42,465 nucleotides of DNA from contig CAMOWQ010000005.1 in assembly GCA_946628495.1 (NCBI GenBank), forward strand, positions 1-42,465. The letters run 5' to 3'. Shown here piece by piece: positions 28,945 through 37,275 of this stretch. The notes below the pieces were generated by a model. That model saw nothing but the letters and a program-made list of their open reading frames with translations. It was not told where the DNA came from and made no database searches. This DNA comes from an uncultured Treponema sp. (GTDB lineage Bacteria > Spirochaetota > Spirochaetia > Treponematales > Treponemataceae). A program made the position numbers and the translations under genes. Positions within the stretch are counted from its first letter, which is position 1. Every line of letters starts with the position of its first letter.

Positions 28945-30442
28945 ACTTAAGAAAGGAATCTTACTCTTTGTATTCGCACTTATGACGCTAGGGGTATTTG
29001 CAGCTTCTGGAGATGTGTCCGATTTAAAAACCCGTTATATGGATAAAGCGGAAGCAGCATTTGAAGATGGAAATATTACCGATGCCTACAAGAATATAAA
29101 TGCAGCTTTAAGGCTTGCAAGTGAGGATGCAAGTGTAATTACGTTTGCAAGAATGGTTTACCGCCAGAAACTTGAGCAGCTTTTAGAAAAATTTGATGAA
29201 CTGGAACTTGTTGATGTTCAGACGAATCTCGAAAAATATCCGACAGTACAAGATACGAATATAAAAAAATTGCTGAGACAGATTGAGATTGCACAGGAAG
29301 AAGCAGCAAAAGCAGAACAAAAGGCCGAAAAAGAAGCTCAGGAAAAGAAAGAAACAGAACGTTTTGAAGCACAGGCACGTCTTAACCGCGAACAGATAGA
29401 TGCAAGCCGTGCACAGGCAGAAGCAACTAACGCGCAGGCCGAAGAAACTCGTAAACTTCAGGAAGAGCAGGCAAAGACAAACGAAGCAATGCGAGAACAG
29501 AGTGATGCAATTAAACAGCAGAACGAAGCATTGAATAAAGGTCTTCAGGATATTAATACAGGAATTCAGGCTTCGGCAGAACAGTCAAGGCATTCTACAA
29601 AAATCATTGCATTATCTATTATTGGAATTGCAATTCTTATATTTGTTATTATCCTTATTGGAATTGCAATTGCACATTCAAGCTTTAAGCAGTCTCAGCA
29701 GAGACAGGATCAGTATATGCAGGCATTTAAGATGATTGCCGCAAATCAGAATCAGACAAACAGGCTTATGCTTGGTGGCGTTACAGATTTGTACAATGCA
29801 TCTAATCCAACTTTAAGGCTTGCAGGAGCTTCAACATGGAAGCCGGCACTTGGACTACCTGATGTGGAATTTTCGGAAGAGGATCAGGAAGCATTAAAAG
29901 AACTTGCTGTTAAATGTGAAGAAATTGGTGCTCAGATTGATCAGGCAACCGGACGAAAGAATAATTCAAAGAATGTAAGTGAGCTTGTATATAAAGTTTC
30001 CATAAAGTTGGGACTTCCTCAAGGTATGGCAATGTTGAATTTCTGTGCCTCAATGATTTACGATGCAGGTTTCCTTGGAATGGATCCAGAACTTCTTACA
30101 GCTGAATCTCTTACCGACGAGCAGAAAATGGCAATGAAAGAGCATGTTAATCTTGCAGAAAAATATCTTGATTTCGTTCCTAAAAAGTACTGGAGTGTTT
30201 TTGAAGATGCTGCTATGAAACATCACGAAAATATTGACGGTACAGGTTACCCTAAAGGTCTTAAAGGTGATGAAATTCCGCAGATTGCAAGACTTATCCG
30301 TGTTGTAGAAACTTATGTTTCTTTAAGCAGTAAACGTTCTTACCGCGATGCAATGGATAAAGAAACTGCAATTGCAAAATTGCGTGAACAGCCACATTTC
30401 TATGACAGTGCAGTTGTTGATGCACTCGACGCTATCGTATAA
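28931..30442 (+). CDS. Membrane receptor: periplasmic TPR/coiled coil, TM helix, degenerate HD-GYP domain
   Basis: Signal peptide; helical repeat AEAAFEDGNITDAYKNINAALRLA; coiled coil; TM IIALSIIGIAILIFVIILIGIAIAHS; HHENIDGTGYPKGLKGDEIPQIARLIRVVE; 14-nt overlap with previous gene. Confidence 0.8.
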   Translation: MLSDKLKKGILLFVFALMTLGVFAASGDVSDLKTRYMDKAEAAFEDGNITDAYKNINAALRLASEDASVITFARMVYRQKLEQLLEKFDELELVDVQTNLEKYPTVQDTNIKKLLRQIEIAQEEAAKAEQKAEKEAQEKKETERFEAQARLNREQIDASRAQAEATNAQAEETRKLQEEQAKTNEAMREQSDAIKQQNEALNKGLQDINTGIQASAEQSRHSTKIIALSIIGIAILIFVIILIGIAIAHSSFKQSQQRQDQYMQAFKMIAANQNQTNRLMLGGVTDLYNASNPTLRLAGASTWKPALGLPDVEFSEEDQEALKELAVKCEEIGAQIDQATGRKNNSKNVSELVYKVSIKLGLPQGMAMLNFCASMIYDAGFLGMDPELLTAESLTDEQKMAMKEHVNLAEKYLDFVPKKYWSVFEDAAMKHHENIDGTGYPKGLKGDEIPQIARLIRVVETYVSLSSKRSYRDAMDKETAIAKLREQPHFYDSAVVDALDAIV

Positions 30443-30554
30443 TTCATATCTATAAGTCCAGAAGTTTTTGAAAAGAAAGCTTCTGGATGCCTTCTTAATA
30501 TCGTACTTCAAAATATTGGTTAACTCTTGTACTTAGTTTGCCGATAACGAAAGT

Positions 30555-32918
30555 ATGATTATCTTAATTGTTGCATTTTTATTATTCAGCTCAAATCTCG
30601 CGGCTCAAGAATCCAAGCCTTTGTATCAACTTCCCGAAAAAGCATCTGTATTAACAGAAGGAGAAAACGATTCGGGTAACTTTTTAGTTGGTTCAGAACA
30701 AGGATTGTTCCGCGTTACAAATAGAAACAATGTATTTCCGCTTTGGACGGACGGAAGTGTAGAACAGATTTGCCGTATGGAGTTTCCTGCTTCTAAAAAA
30801 AGTGATGAAGGCTGGTTGTTTAGAAGTTCAAAAGGTATTGTTTTTACAGAAGACCTGGAACATTTTGAAGAACGTAATGAAGGCCTGCCATTTTTAACCA
30901 TAAAAAAATACGACGGACAAAAAACGGAACTTGTTAATCAAATTCAGGAATTAAAAGACATTGCAATAAATCCGCTGAATCAGACTCAGATTGTAACGGC
31001 AACAAAAGATAATGTTTATTTCAGCGACGATATAGGTAAAACCTGGAAAAAGCTTGGTTCTATGAGTAAGTCTACTTCCGGTGTAAAAGCAGTTTGTGTT
31101 GCAACGTTAGACGGAGAAACTGTTGTTTTTATGGCTCATCCTATTTATGGACTTTCGTATATTCTGCCTTATGCTGCAAAACCAGAATGGGTTGATATTG
31201 AAAACGGTTTTGATTCAATGCCTTCTATGACAAGTCCGGATGAAATTTCTGATATTCTGTCTGTTGTGCGTACATCTGCCGAAGGAGAACGTTATATAGA
31301 AATTTATATTTCGCAGACATATCTTTCGACAATTTACAGATTGGATTGGGAAAAAAAGGAAGGCGTGCGTCTGTTTAAGGGAGATGAACCTGTTGATACA
31401 ATAGACGGGCTTTCTGTAATAGATAACGTGCTTTTGTATACAAAGCTCGAAGGTTTTGGTTCTTTTGATATTACGACAAATACAAGTCCTGGAACACCTG
31501 TACGCGAAAACGACTGGCGTAAGGCATTTTCTGCTGTTCCGGGAATGATTAATACTGCATGGGTTCCTCAAAGCCGCAGCGGTTTTGCAAAAGGAATTGC
31601 CCTTAATGAATTGTGGATGCTTTATCCCGGAACAATAAACTCGCCTTATGCAGAAAAGGCGAACGGTAAAAAAGCGATTTATGCTTCATCATATCAGTGC
31701 AGAAATCAGCAGGGAATAGATAAATTTAAGAAGATTATAAAAGAGCGTAATATGAATGCCGTTGTTATCGACATGAAGGATGATTACGGCTGGCTTCGTT
31801 ATGATTCTAAAGATCCGCTTATTTTGCAGAAGGGACGTATTACACAGTATGCAGTAGATTTGGATCATTTTATTGATGAATTCAAAAAGGATAATATTTA
31901 TCTTATTGCACGAATTGTAACTTTTAAGGATAAAGTTCTTGCTCAGTATGATAAAGGTAAATATGCGGTCTGGGATAAAAAGACAAAAAAAGCCTGGCTC
32001 GGCATTAAAGATTATGAAGATGTTGTTGATGAAGAAGGCAACGTAATCGGCAAGAACACAGTGTATTATGATGAATATTGGGTTGATCCGTATTCAGAGG
32101 AAGTTTGGGAATATAACGTTGCAATTGCAAAAGAACTGATTGCACGCGGTTTTGATGAAATTCAGTTTGATTATATAAGGTTTCCGACAGACGGTTCCAA
32201 CCTTTACAATGCATATTACCGCTGGCAGAACGACCAGATGGACAAAGAAAGCGCATTGATTTCTTTCCTGTCGTATGCACGCGAAAATATTCAGGCTCCA
32301 ATCGGTATTGATATTTACGGTGCAAACGGATGGTATCGCAGCGGAGCAAGAACAGGTCAGGATACAGAACTTCTTGCTGAATATGTTGATGTTATTGGAC
32401 CAATGTTCTATCCGAGTCATTTTGAACAGTCCTTTTTGAATTATGCGCCTGTTGCCGATAGAACTTACCGTATTTATTATTACGGTTCTATGCGTAATAC
32501 AATTATGTGTAAAAATCGTGCAATTGTTCGGCCATGGATTCAGTCTTTCTACTTGAATTGCAGTTACGACAGATTGTATTATGATTCCGACTATATAAAG
32601 AAAGAATTCTTTGGTGTAAGGGATTCAATCAACCGCGGATATATGTGCTGGAATAATTCGGGTGAATATGGTGTAACGCCTCCTGATATTTCGGATACTG
32701 AACCATTCATCGGCATTTCTTACGAGGCCGACGCAAAGTTTAAGAAGCCTGCGATTGGTAATGCAATGAAGCCTCTTTTTACCGAAGATGTTGATTTGTC
32801 CGTTTTGGACAGCATATTACAGCAGTATCAGGAACCGCAGGGAAAATTCAAACTGAATTATTCACCGTTCCTGCAGGTTAGTCCTGTAAAAAAACATGAA
32901 AATATAGTCCAGGAATAA
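30555..32918 (+). CDS. Putative glycoside hydrolase (DUF4015-type) with N-terminal BNR/propeller-like region
   Basis: VYFSDDIGKTWKKLGSM (BNR-like); AIYASSYQCRNQQGIDKFKKIIKERNMNAVVIDMKDDYG; RGFDEIQFDYIRFPTDG. Confidence 0.8.
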   Translation: MIILIVAFLLFSSNLAAQESKPLYQLPEKASVLTEGENDSGNFLVGSEQGLFRVTNRNNVFPLWTDGSVEQICRMEFPASKKSDEGWLFRSSKGIVFTEDLEHFEERNEGLPFLTIKKYDGQKTELVNQIQELKDIAINPLNQTQIVTATKDNVYFSDDIGKTWKKLGSMSKSTSGVKAVCVATLDGETVVFMAHPIYGLSYILPYAAKPEWVDIENGFDSMPSMTSPDEISDILSVVRTSAEGERYIEIYISQTYLSTIYRLDWEKKEGVRLFKGDEPVDTIDGLSVIDNVLLYTKLEGFGSFDITTNTSPGTPVRENDWRKAFSAVPGMINTAWVPQSRSGFAKGIALNELWMLYPGTINSPYAEKANGKKAIYASSYQCRNQQGIDKFKKIIKERNMNAVVIDMKDDYGWLRYDSKDPLILQKGRITQYAVDLDHFIDEFKKDNIYLIARIVTFKDKVLAQYDKGKYAVWDKKTKKAWLGIKDYEDVVDEEGNVIGKNTVYYDEYWVDPYSEEVWEYNVAIAKELIARGFDEIQFDYIRFPTDGSNLYNAYYRWQNDQMDKESALISFLSYARENIQAPIGIDIYGANGWYRSGARTGQDTELLAEYVDVIGPMFYPSHFEQSFLNYAPVADRTYRIYYYGSMRNTIMCKNRAIVRPWIQSFYLNCSYDRLYYDSDYIKKEFFGVRDSINRGYMCWNNSGEYGVTPPDISDTEPFIGISYEADAKFKKPAIGNAMKPLFTEDVDLSVLDSILQQYQEPQGKFKLNYSPFLQVSPVKKHENIVQE

Positions 32919-32921
32919 TTT

Positions 32922-34424
32922 ATGACTCCAAATCAGTATACGCCCGAAGAACCGATAACTTCCATTGCGACGGCACTTGCTCCGGCCGCTTTGGGAATTG
33001 TCCGTGTTTCGGGCAAAAATTGCATTGAACTTGTAAGTAAAGTGTTCAGCCGCCCGAAAGCATTGTTGGAAGCACCGGGAAATACGCTGGTGTATGGATG
33101 GATTTTGGATAAAGGAGGGGAAAGCCTTCCCCTCGCTACAACCGCCGCAACTGCGTCGTTTTCCGCTACCCCTTCTCCTAAGGGCTCCGCCCCTAAAACC
33201 TCGGGTATAGCTGCTTTGGACGAAGTTATGCTTGCAGTTTACCGTGCCCCAAAATCTTTTACAGGCGAAGATATGGTAGAAATTTTCTGTCATGGCGGGC
33301 CTTCTGTAGTTACTGCAATACAAAATCTTATGCTTAAAATTGGATTTCGTCAGGCAAACCGCGGTGAATACACATTCCGCGCTTATATAAACGGAAAAAC
33401 TGACCTTACAAAAGCCGAGGCAATTAAAGAAATTATAGATTCTCATACAGATGTGTCGCGTTCGCATGCAGCGGGCAGACTTTCTGGAAGCCTTTATAAA
33501 GAAATAGATTCAATCAAGAAACTGATAATTGATACTCTTGCCGCAATCGAAGTTGAAATTGAATATCCCGAAGATGAAGAAACAATTGCAGACAGTTTTG
33601 ACCGTGCCGACATAGAAACTGCAATTCGCCGTTTACAAAGCCTTGTTGATTCCTGGAAAAGCGAGAAACTGTATCAGGATGGAGTGCGTGTAGTACTTGC
33701 AGGGCGGACAAATGCGGGTAAATCTTCGCTGTTTAATGCAATCTTAAAAGAAGAACGCGCCATTGTAAGCGATATAGAAGGTACAACCCGCGACTGGCTT
33801 GAAAGCTGGGCGAGCATAAATGGAATTCCTGTCCGCCTTTTTGATACGGCAGGCCTGCGCGAAACAAGCGACGTTATAGAAGCAAAAGGTGTTGAAATAA
33901 GCCGAAACCTTACAAAAGATGCAGATGTTGTTTTGTATCTTGTTGATTCATCGAGTGGTATTAATGATGAAGATAAGGATTTTATAAAAAATTGCAGAGA
34001 ACCGCTTATTGTCGTGTATACAAAGACGGACGTGCAAACTTTGCCGGACGCGGGTACTGCTTGCACTGGCAGTTTTGCAAGCAAAACTGAAGACGGGGGA
34101 ACAGGAGGAGTTTCCTGCCGTATATCTTCTAAAACTGGCGAAGGGATGGCGGAACTTTACGAAAAAATCACTGCAATTATAACGGCGGGAAATACAAGCG
34201 AGCGTGAACAGGCGGGACTTGGTTCTGCAAGGCAGAAGGAAGCGGTTGCAGAGGCTTTGGAATGTACAAAACATGCGATTATTTCTGCCGACGATAATTA
34301 TACTCTGGATGCGGTTGTTCAGGATTTGGAAGATGCTCTTGATGCTTTGGGCGAAGTAACGGGCGATGTTACTCCTGATGATGTGCTTGGAAGTATTTTT
34401 GCAAATTTCTGTGTAGGAAAATAA
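32922..34424 (+). CDS. mnmE: tRNA uridine-5-carboxymethylaminomethyl modification GTPase MnmE
   Basis: IATALAPAALGIVRVSG; KSFTGEDMVEIFCHGG; AGRTNAGKSSLFNAIL; DIEGTTRDWLE; LFDTAGLRET; C-terminal IFANFCVGK. Confidence 0.97.
   Translation: MTPNQYTPEEPITSIATALAPAALGIVRVSGKNCIELVSKVFSRPKALLEAPGNTLVYGWILDKGGESLPLATTAATASFSATPSPKGSAPKTSGIAALDEVMLAVYRAPKSFTGEDMVEIFCHGGPSVVTAIQNLMLKIGFRQANRGEYTFRAYINGKTDLTKAEAIKEIIDSHTDVSRSHAAGRLSGSLYKEIDSIKKLIIDTLAAIEVEIEYPEDEETIADSFDRADIETAIRRLQSLVDSWKSEKLYQDGVRVVLAGRTNAGKSSLFNAILKEERAIVSDIEGTTRDWLESWASINGIPVRLFDTAGLRETSDVIEAKGVEISRNLTKDADVVLYLVDSSSGINDEDKDFIKNCREPLIVVYTKTDVQTLPDAGTACTGSFASKTEDGGTGGVSCRISSKTGEGMAELYEKITAIITAGNTSEREQAGLGSARQKEAVAEALECTKHAIISADDNYTLDAVVQDLEDALDALGEVTGDVTPDDVLGSIFANFCVGK
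33113..33210 (-). repeat. Composite palindromic repeat, copy B, embedded in frame in mnmE
   Basis: Blocks 33117-33137 (21 nt) and 33158-33180 (23 nt) are exact reverse complements of 623-643 and 585-607; the ...CCCCTAAAACCTCGGG end resembles the CGGGTTTTAGGG end of copy A. Confidence 0.88.
34070..34089. repeat. Perfect 9-bp inverted repeat inside mnmE
   Basis: CAGTTTTGC-AA-GCAAAACTG. Confidence 0.85.
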
Positions 34425-34439
34425 AGCGGGAAAATTTAT

Positions 34440-34898
34440 ATGAAAAATTCATTTTGGGAAAAAGCTGGAAAAATCCTTCCTGTAATTGGAATTATTGTTG
34501 CAATGGGTGGATTTTTTTTGATTTATCGTAATAAAAATCAGGTATCGGAAACTGTAAGACTGCCTTATTACGGTACAAAAGTTGAACAGGTTGCCGACGG
34601 TTCTTATGAAGGAAAGGCGTACACCAGTTATTTGCACGTTCAGCTAAAAGTTACGGTAAAAGATAAAACGATAACGGATATTCAGGTTATTGAAAACGAA
34701 GGTTCAAAAGGTCAGAAAGTGCTTCCGCTTATTGATGAAATGATTTTGCAGAATAAAACTTCCGTTCCTGTTGTAAAAGGTGAAGAGCTTGCAAGCATGG
34801 TTTTTATAAGCTGTGTTGATGATGCGTTGAGAAAGGGCGTCGTTTTGGAAGATGCCCTGGAAAAGGATGTAAAAGCCGATTCGGAAGATGCCTTGTAA
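34440..34898 (+). CDS. FMN-binding-domain-like membrane-anchored protein
   Basis: N-terminal TM; GKAYTSYLHVQLKVTVKDKTITDIQVIENEGSKG...IDEMILQNKTSVPVVKGEELASMVFISCVDDAL. Confidence 0.7.
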   Translation: MKNSFWEKAGKILPVIGIIVAMGGFFLIYRNKNQVSETVRLPYYGTKVEQVADGSYEGKAYTSYLHVQLKVTVKDKTITDIQVIENEGSKGQKVLPLIDEMILQNKTSVPVVKGEELASMVFISCVDDALRKGVVLEDALEKDVKADSEDAL

Positions 34899-34916
34899 GC
34901 CGGTTCAGATGATGAT

Positions 34917-35684
34917 TTATAGGTGTTTTCCCATTGTAAAGCCCCATTCTTCATTACGAAGAATTTCGAAGCCTTCTTTTTTGTAAAAATTAACTGCACG
35001 TTGATTTTCTCCACCAACTCCTAAATGTACGCCTTTAATTCCGGCTGTACGCAAGGCATCGGTAAAAGTTTTAATCAATTCGTGGCCAAGTTTTTGTCCC
35101 TGCATTGCCGGCGAAATATCGATGTGGAAATGCGCAGGATATTCGGAAAGAAGTTTTGTGTTGGTGTCAGGATTGCCCGCTGGAGTTTCGGATGTGGAGA
35201 TGTTATTTGTGGAAATGCCGTCTGAATCTGTGCTTTTTGATTCGCCAAATTCAGTGTTCGTTTTGCACACTTCTTCTTTATAAAAATCATCAACTTCCTG
35301 AACAATCATTGTTTTTAGTGATTTTTCAAAGTCAGATTTATTGTTTTGGTTCAAACGGCAAAAATCTACAAGACCTTTTAAAAATTCACAGCGTTTTTTG
35401 TCAAATGCAAGTGTATCATCACAACCTAAAATATAACCCTGCGGAATTTTGTTGCTGTCTTCCAGAATAAAACTGAATTCTGGTGAATATAAAACATACG
35501 GAGCGGCGTAATATTGTCCAAGAAGAAATTCATCGTTGTAAAATGGAGATGCATCCTGTCCGTTCATGCCGGTTATAAAACAGATTTTATAAACGTAAGG
35601 TAAATCAGAAGGTGTGCATTTTCGGATATTCCAGTTGCGGTTTTGAGGAATATCGGATTTCATTTTTGTAATTTCTGCAGACAT
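34917..35684 (-). CDS. GNAT-family N-acetyltransferase
   Basis: AHFHIDISPAMQGQKLGHELIKTFTDALRTAGIKGVHLGVGGENQRAVNFYKKEGFEIL. Confidence 0.85.
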   Translation of the reverse strand: MSAEITKMKSDIPQNRNWNIRKCTPSDLPYVYKICFITGMNGQDASPFYNDEFLLGQYYAAPYVLYSPEFSFILEDSNKIPQGYILGCDDTLAFDKKRCEFLKGLVDFCRLNQNNKSDFEKSLKTMIVQEVDDFYKEEVCKTNTEFGESKSTDSDGISTNNISTSETPAGNPDTNTKLLSEYPAHFHIDISPAMQGQKLGHELIKTFTDALRTAGIKGVHLGVGGENQRAVNFYKKEGFEILRNEEWGFTMGKHL

Positions 35685-36985
35685 TAATTTTTCTCCGAAT
35701 CAAGTGAATCACGAAGTTTGAAAATATAGTTCCAGTTCAAATATGAATGTATTCCATCGGTTTTAAATGTGATTTTGAAAAGTTTTTGAATGTAAAGGCA
35801 GGCTGCACCTTGTGCAATTTCATAAGTATCTGCTGGTACAAAAACAAATTTAGAACCAAAGTGCTTGCAAACAGAATCGAATTTTGGAACTTCATTCTGA
35901 ACGGTTTTTGTAACAAGTTCCTGATAAGAACCTGGCTGTCCGTGAAGAAATACATATTGAGGATTTAGAAGCGGAACGATAGTTGTTAATGTAGAAAATA
36001 AATCTTTGAGCCATGCTTTGTAGGAATCCTGACGTGTAGAAATTGTGTTGATTACTTCCCACGAAAGACCAGACTGTTTTAAAAAGTCGTTATCCCAAGA
36101 ACAAGAAATATATTCTCCTGCAGAATGATTGCTTCCGCTTATAATATGCCCGTTCATTGCAATTGACATACCGGTTCCAATGCCCTGAGTCTTATCCTTA
36201 TATGTTCTGGCAAGTACGCAAAGAAAGTTTTCGTTTTGATTTCCCTGCATCTGTTTTGAAAGTTGAAGCCAGGCAATGCAGCGTGCGTCGTTTTCAATAA
36301 AAAATGGAATTCCGTATTTTTTATCTAAGAATTTTCCGCAGTCAAAATTCATTAATTTGAATGGATCGGAACGTATTATTATACCGTTGTTTGAATCTAC
36401 AATGCCCGGCATTCCTATTGAAATTCCCAAAACTGGAATGTTGGAAGTTGTCGGGTTCAATTTTATTGTTTGAAGAACAGATTGAATGATTATATCTATA
36501 GTTGCAATAAAAATCTTTTCTGCCGGCTTAAAAATTACAGGTTGTTCGGAATTTCCTGAAGTTGATTTTATTGAATTTTTTATTCCTGCCGAAACAGTGA
36601 TTGTTCCATTCATTTTTGCAGCATGTTCTTCTGCCTGTTTCTGACTCGGCATTTTTGAAGTTTCTGTGTAAAGAATTTCCTTTGAAAAACTCATTACGCA
36701 AAGATTGTATTCGTCGGTTTGGATTTCAAGGCCTATTATGCATCCGAATTTTCTGTTTAACGAAAGAAATGTTGGTTTACGGCCGCCTTTTTCGTTTGAT
36801 TTGCCTCTTTCTCCTTGCACAATGATTTTTTTATCAAGAAGGGAGGAAATAATATTAGAAATTGTAGAGCGATATATACCGGTTTCCCTTGAAATATCAA
36901 CCTGACTTATTTCACCTTTGTTCCAGATTAGCTTAAGGAGGTTTGAAATATTTGAATTTTTCTGAAAATCGTTATTAATATGCAT
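35684..36985 (-). CDS. ROK-family transcriptional regulator (NagC/XylR-like)
   Basis: N-terminal wHTH (LIWNKGEISQVDISRETGIYRSTISNIISSLLDKKII), ROK domain (GISIGMPGIVDS, FIENDARCIAW, GIGTGMSIAMNGHIISGSNHSAGE). Internal ATG at 36985 preferred. Confidence 0.88.
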   Translation of the reverse strand: MHINNDFQKNSNISNLLKLIWNKGEISQVDISRETGIYRSTISNIISSLLDKKIIVQGERGKSNEKGGRKPTFLSLNRKFGCIIGLEIQTDEYNLCVMSFSKEILYTETSKMPSQKQAEEHAAKMNGTITVSAGIKNSIKSTSGNSEQPVIFKPAEKIFIATIDIIIQSVLQTIKLNPTTSNIPVLGISIGMPGIVDSNNGIIIRSDPFKLMNFDCGKFLDKKYGIPFFIENDARCIAWLQLSKQMQGNQNENFLCVLARTYKDKTQGIGTGMSIAMNGHIISGSNHSAGEYISCSWDNDFLKQSGLSWEVINTISTRQDSYKAWLKDLFSTLTTIVPLLNPQYVFLHGQPGSYQELVTKTVQNEVPKFDSVCKHFGSKFVFVPADTYEIAQGAACLYIQKLFKITFKTDGIHSYLNWNYIFKLRDSLDSEKN

Positions 36986-37201
36986 GCAATGCCTTCTTTT
37001 TAAAGATAAGACTGATTTGTGAACATGCAACGGATGTGCTGAAGAATATTCAAACGATGTTTGTTGTTTGCATGTACTAAGTAAGTTTAAATTATTTGCT
37101 TTAAAAAGGCAAATGTTTTGAATGTTTAATTCTTAAAAAAAAATGATAATAGGTAAAATGACTTATGCTTAAAAAATTTTAAGAATAGGGGAAATGTACT
37201 A

Positions 37202-37269
37202 GAAATTCGCTGAATTTCGGTTGCTAGTTTGTTTTTTGATTGGACAAACTAAAAGCGCTGTGTTATGAT
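37202..37269 (+). promoter_or_regulatory. Operator-like inverted repeat plus promoter of the GH20 gene
   Basis: GAAATTC-GCT-GAATTTC (37202-37218); -35 TTGGAC (37240-37245), 18-bp spacer, -10 TATGAT (37264-37269). Confidence 0.6.
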
Positions 37270-37275
37270 TTAATT

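Noticed and set aside
30456-30487. CCAGAAG...CTTCTGG hairpin after the HD-GYP-like gene
   Set aside because: Stem is present but no T-tract follows; not called as a terminator
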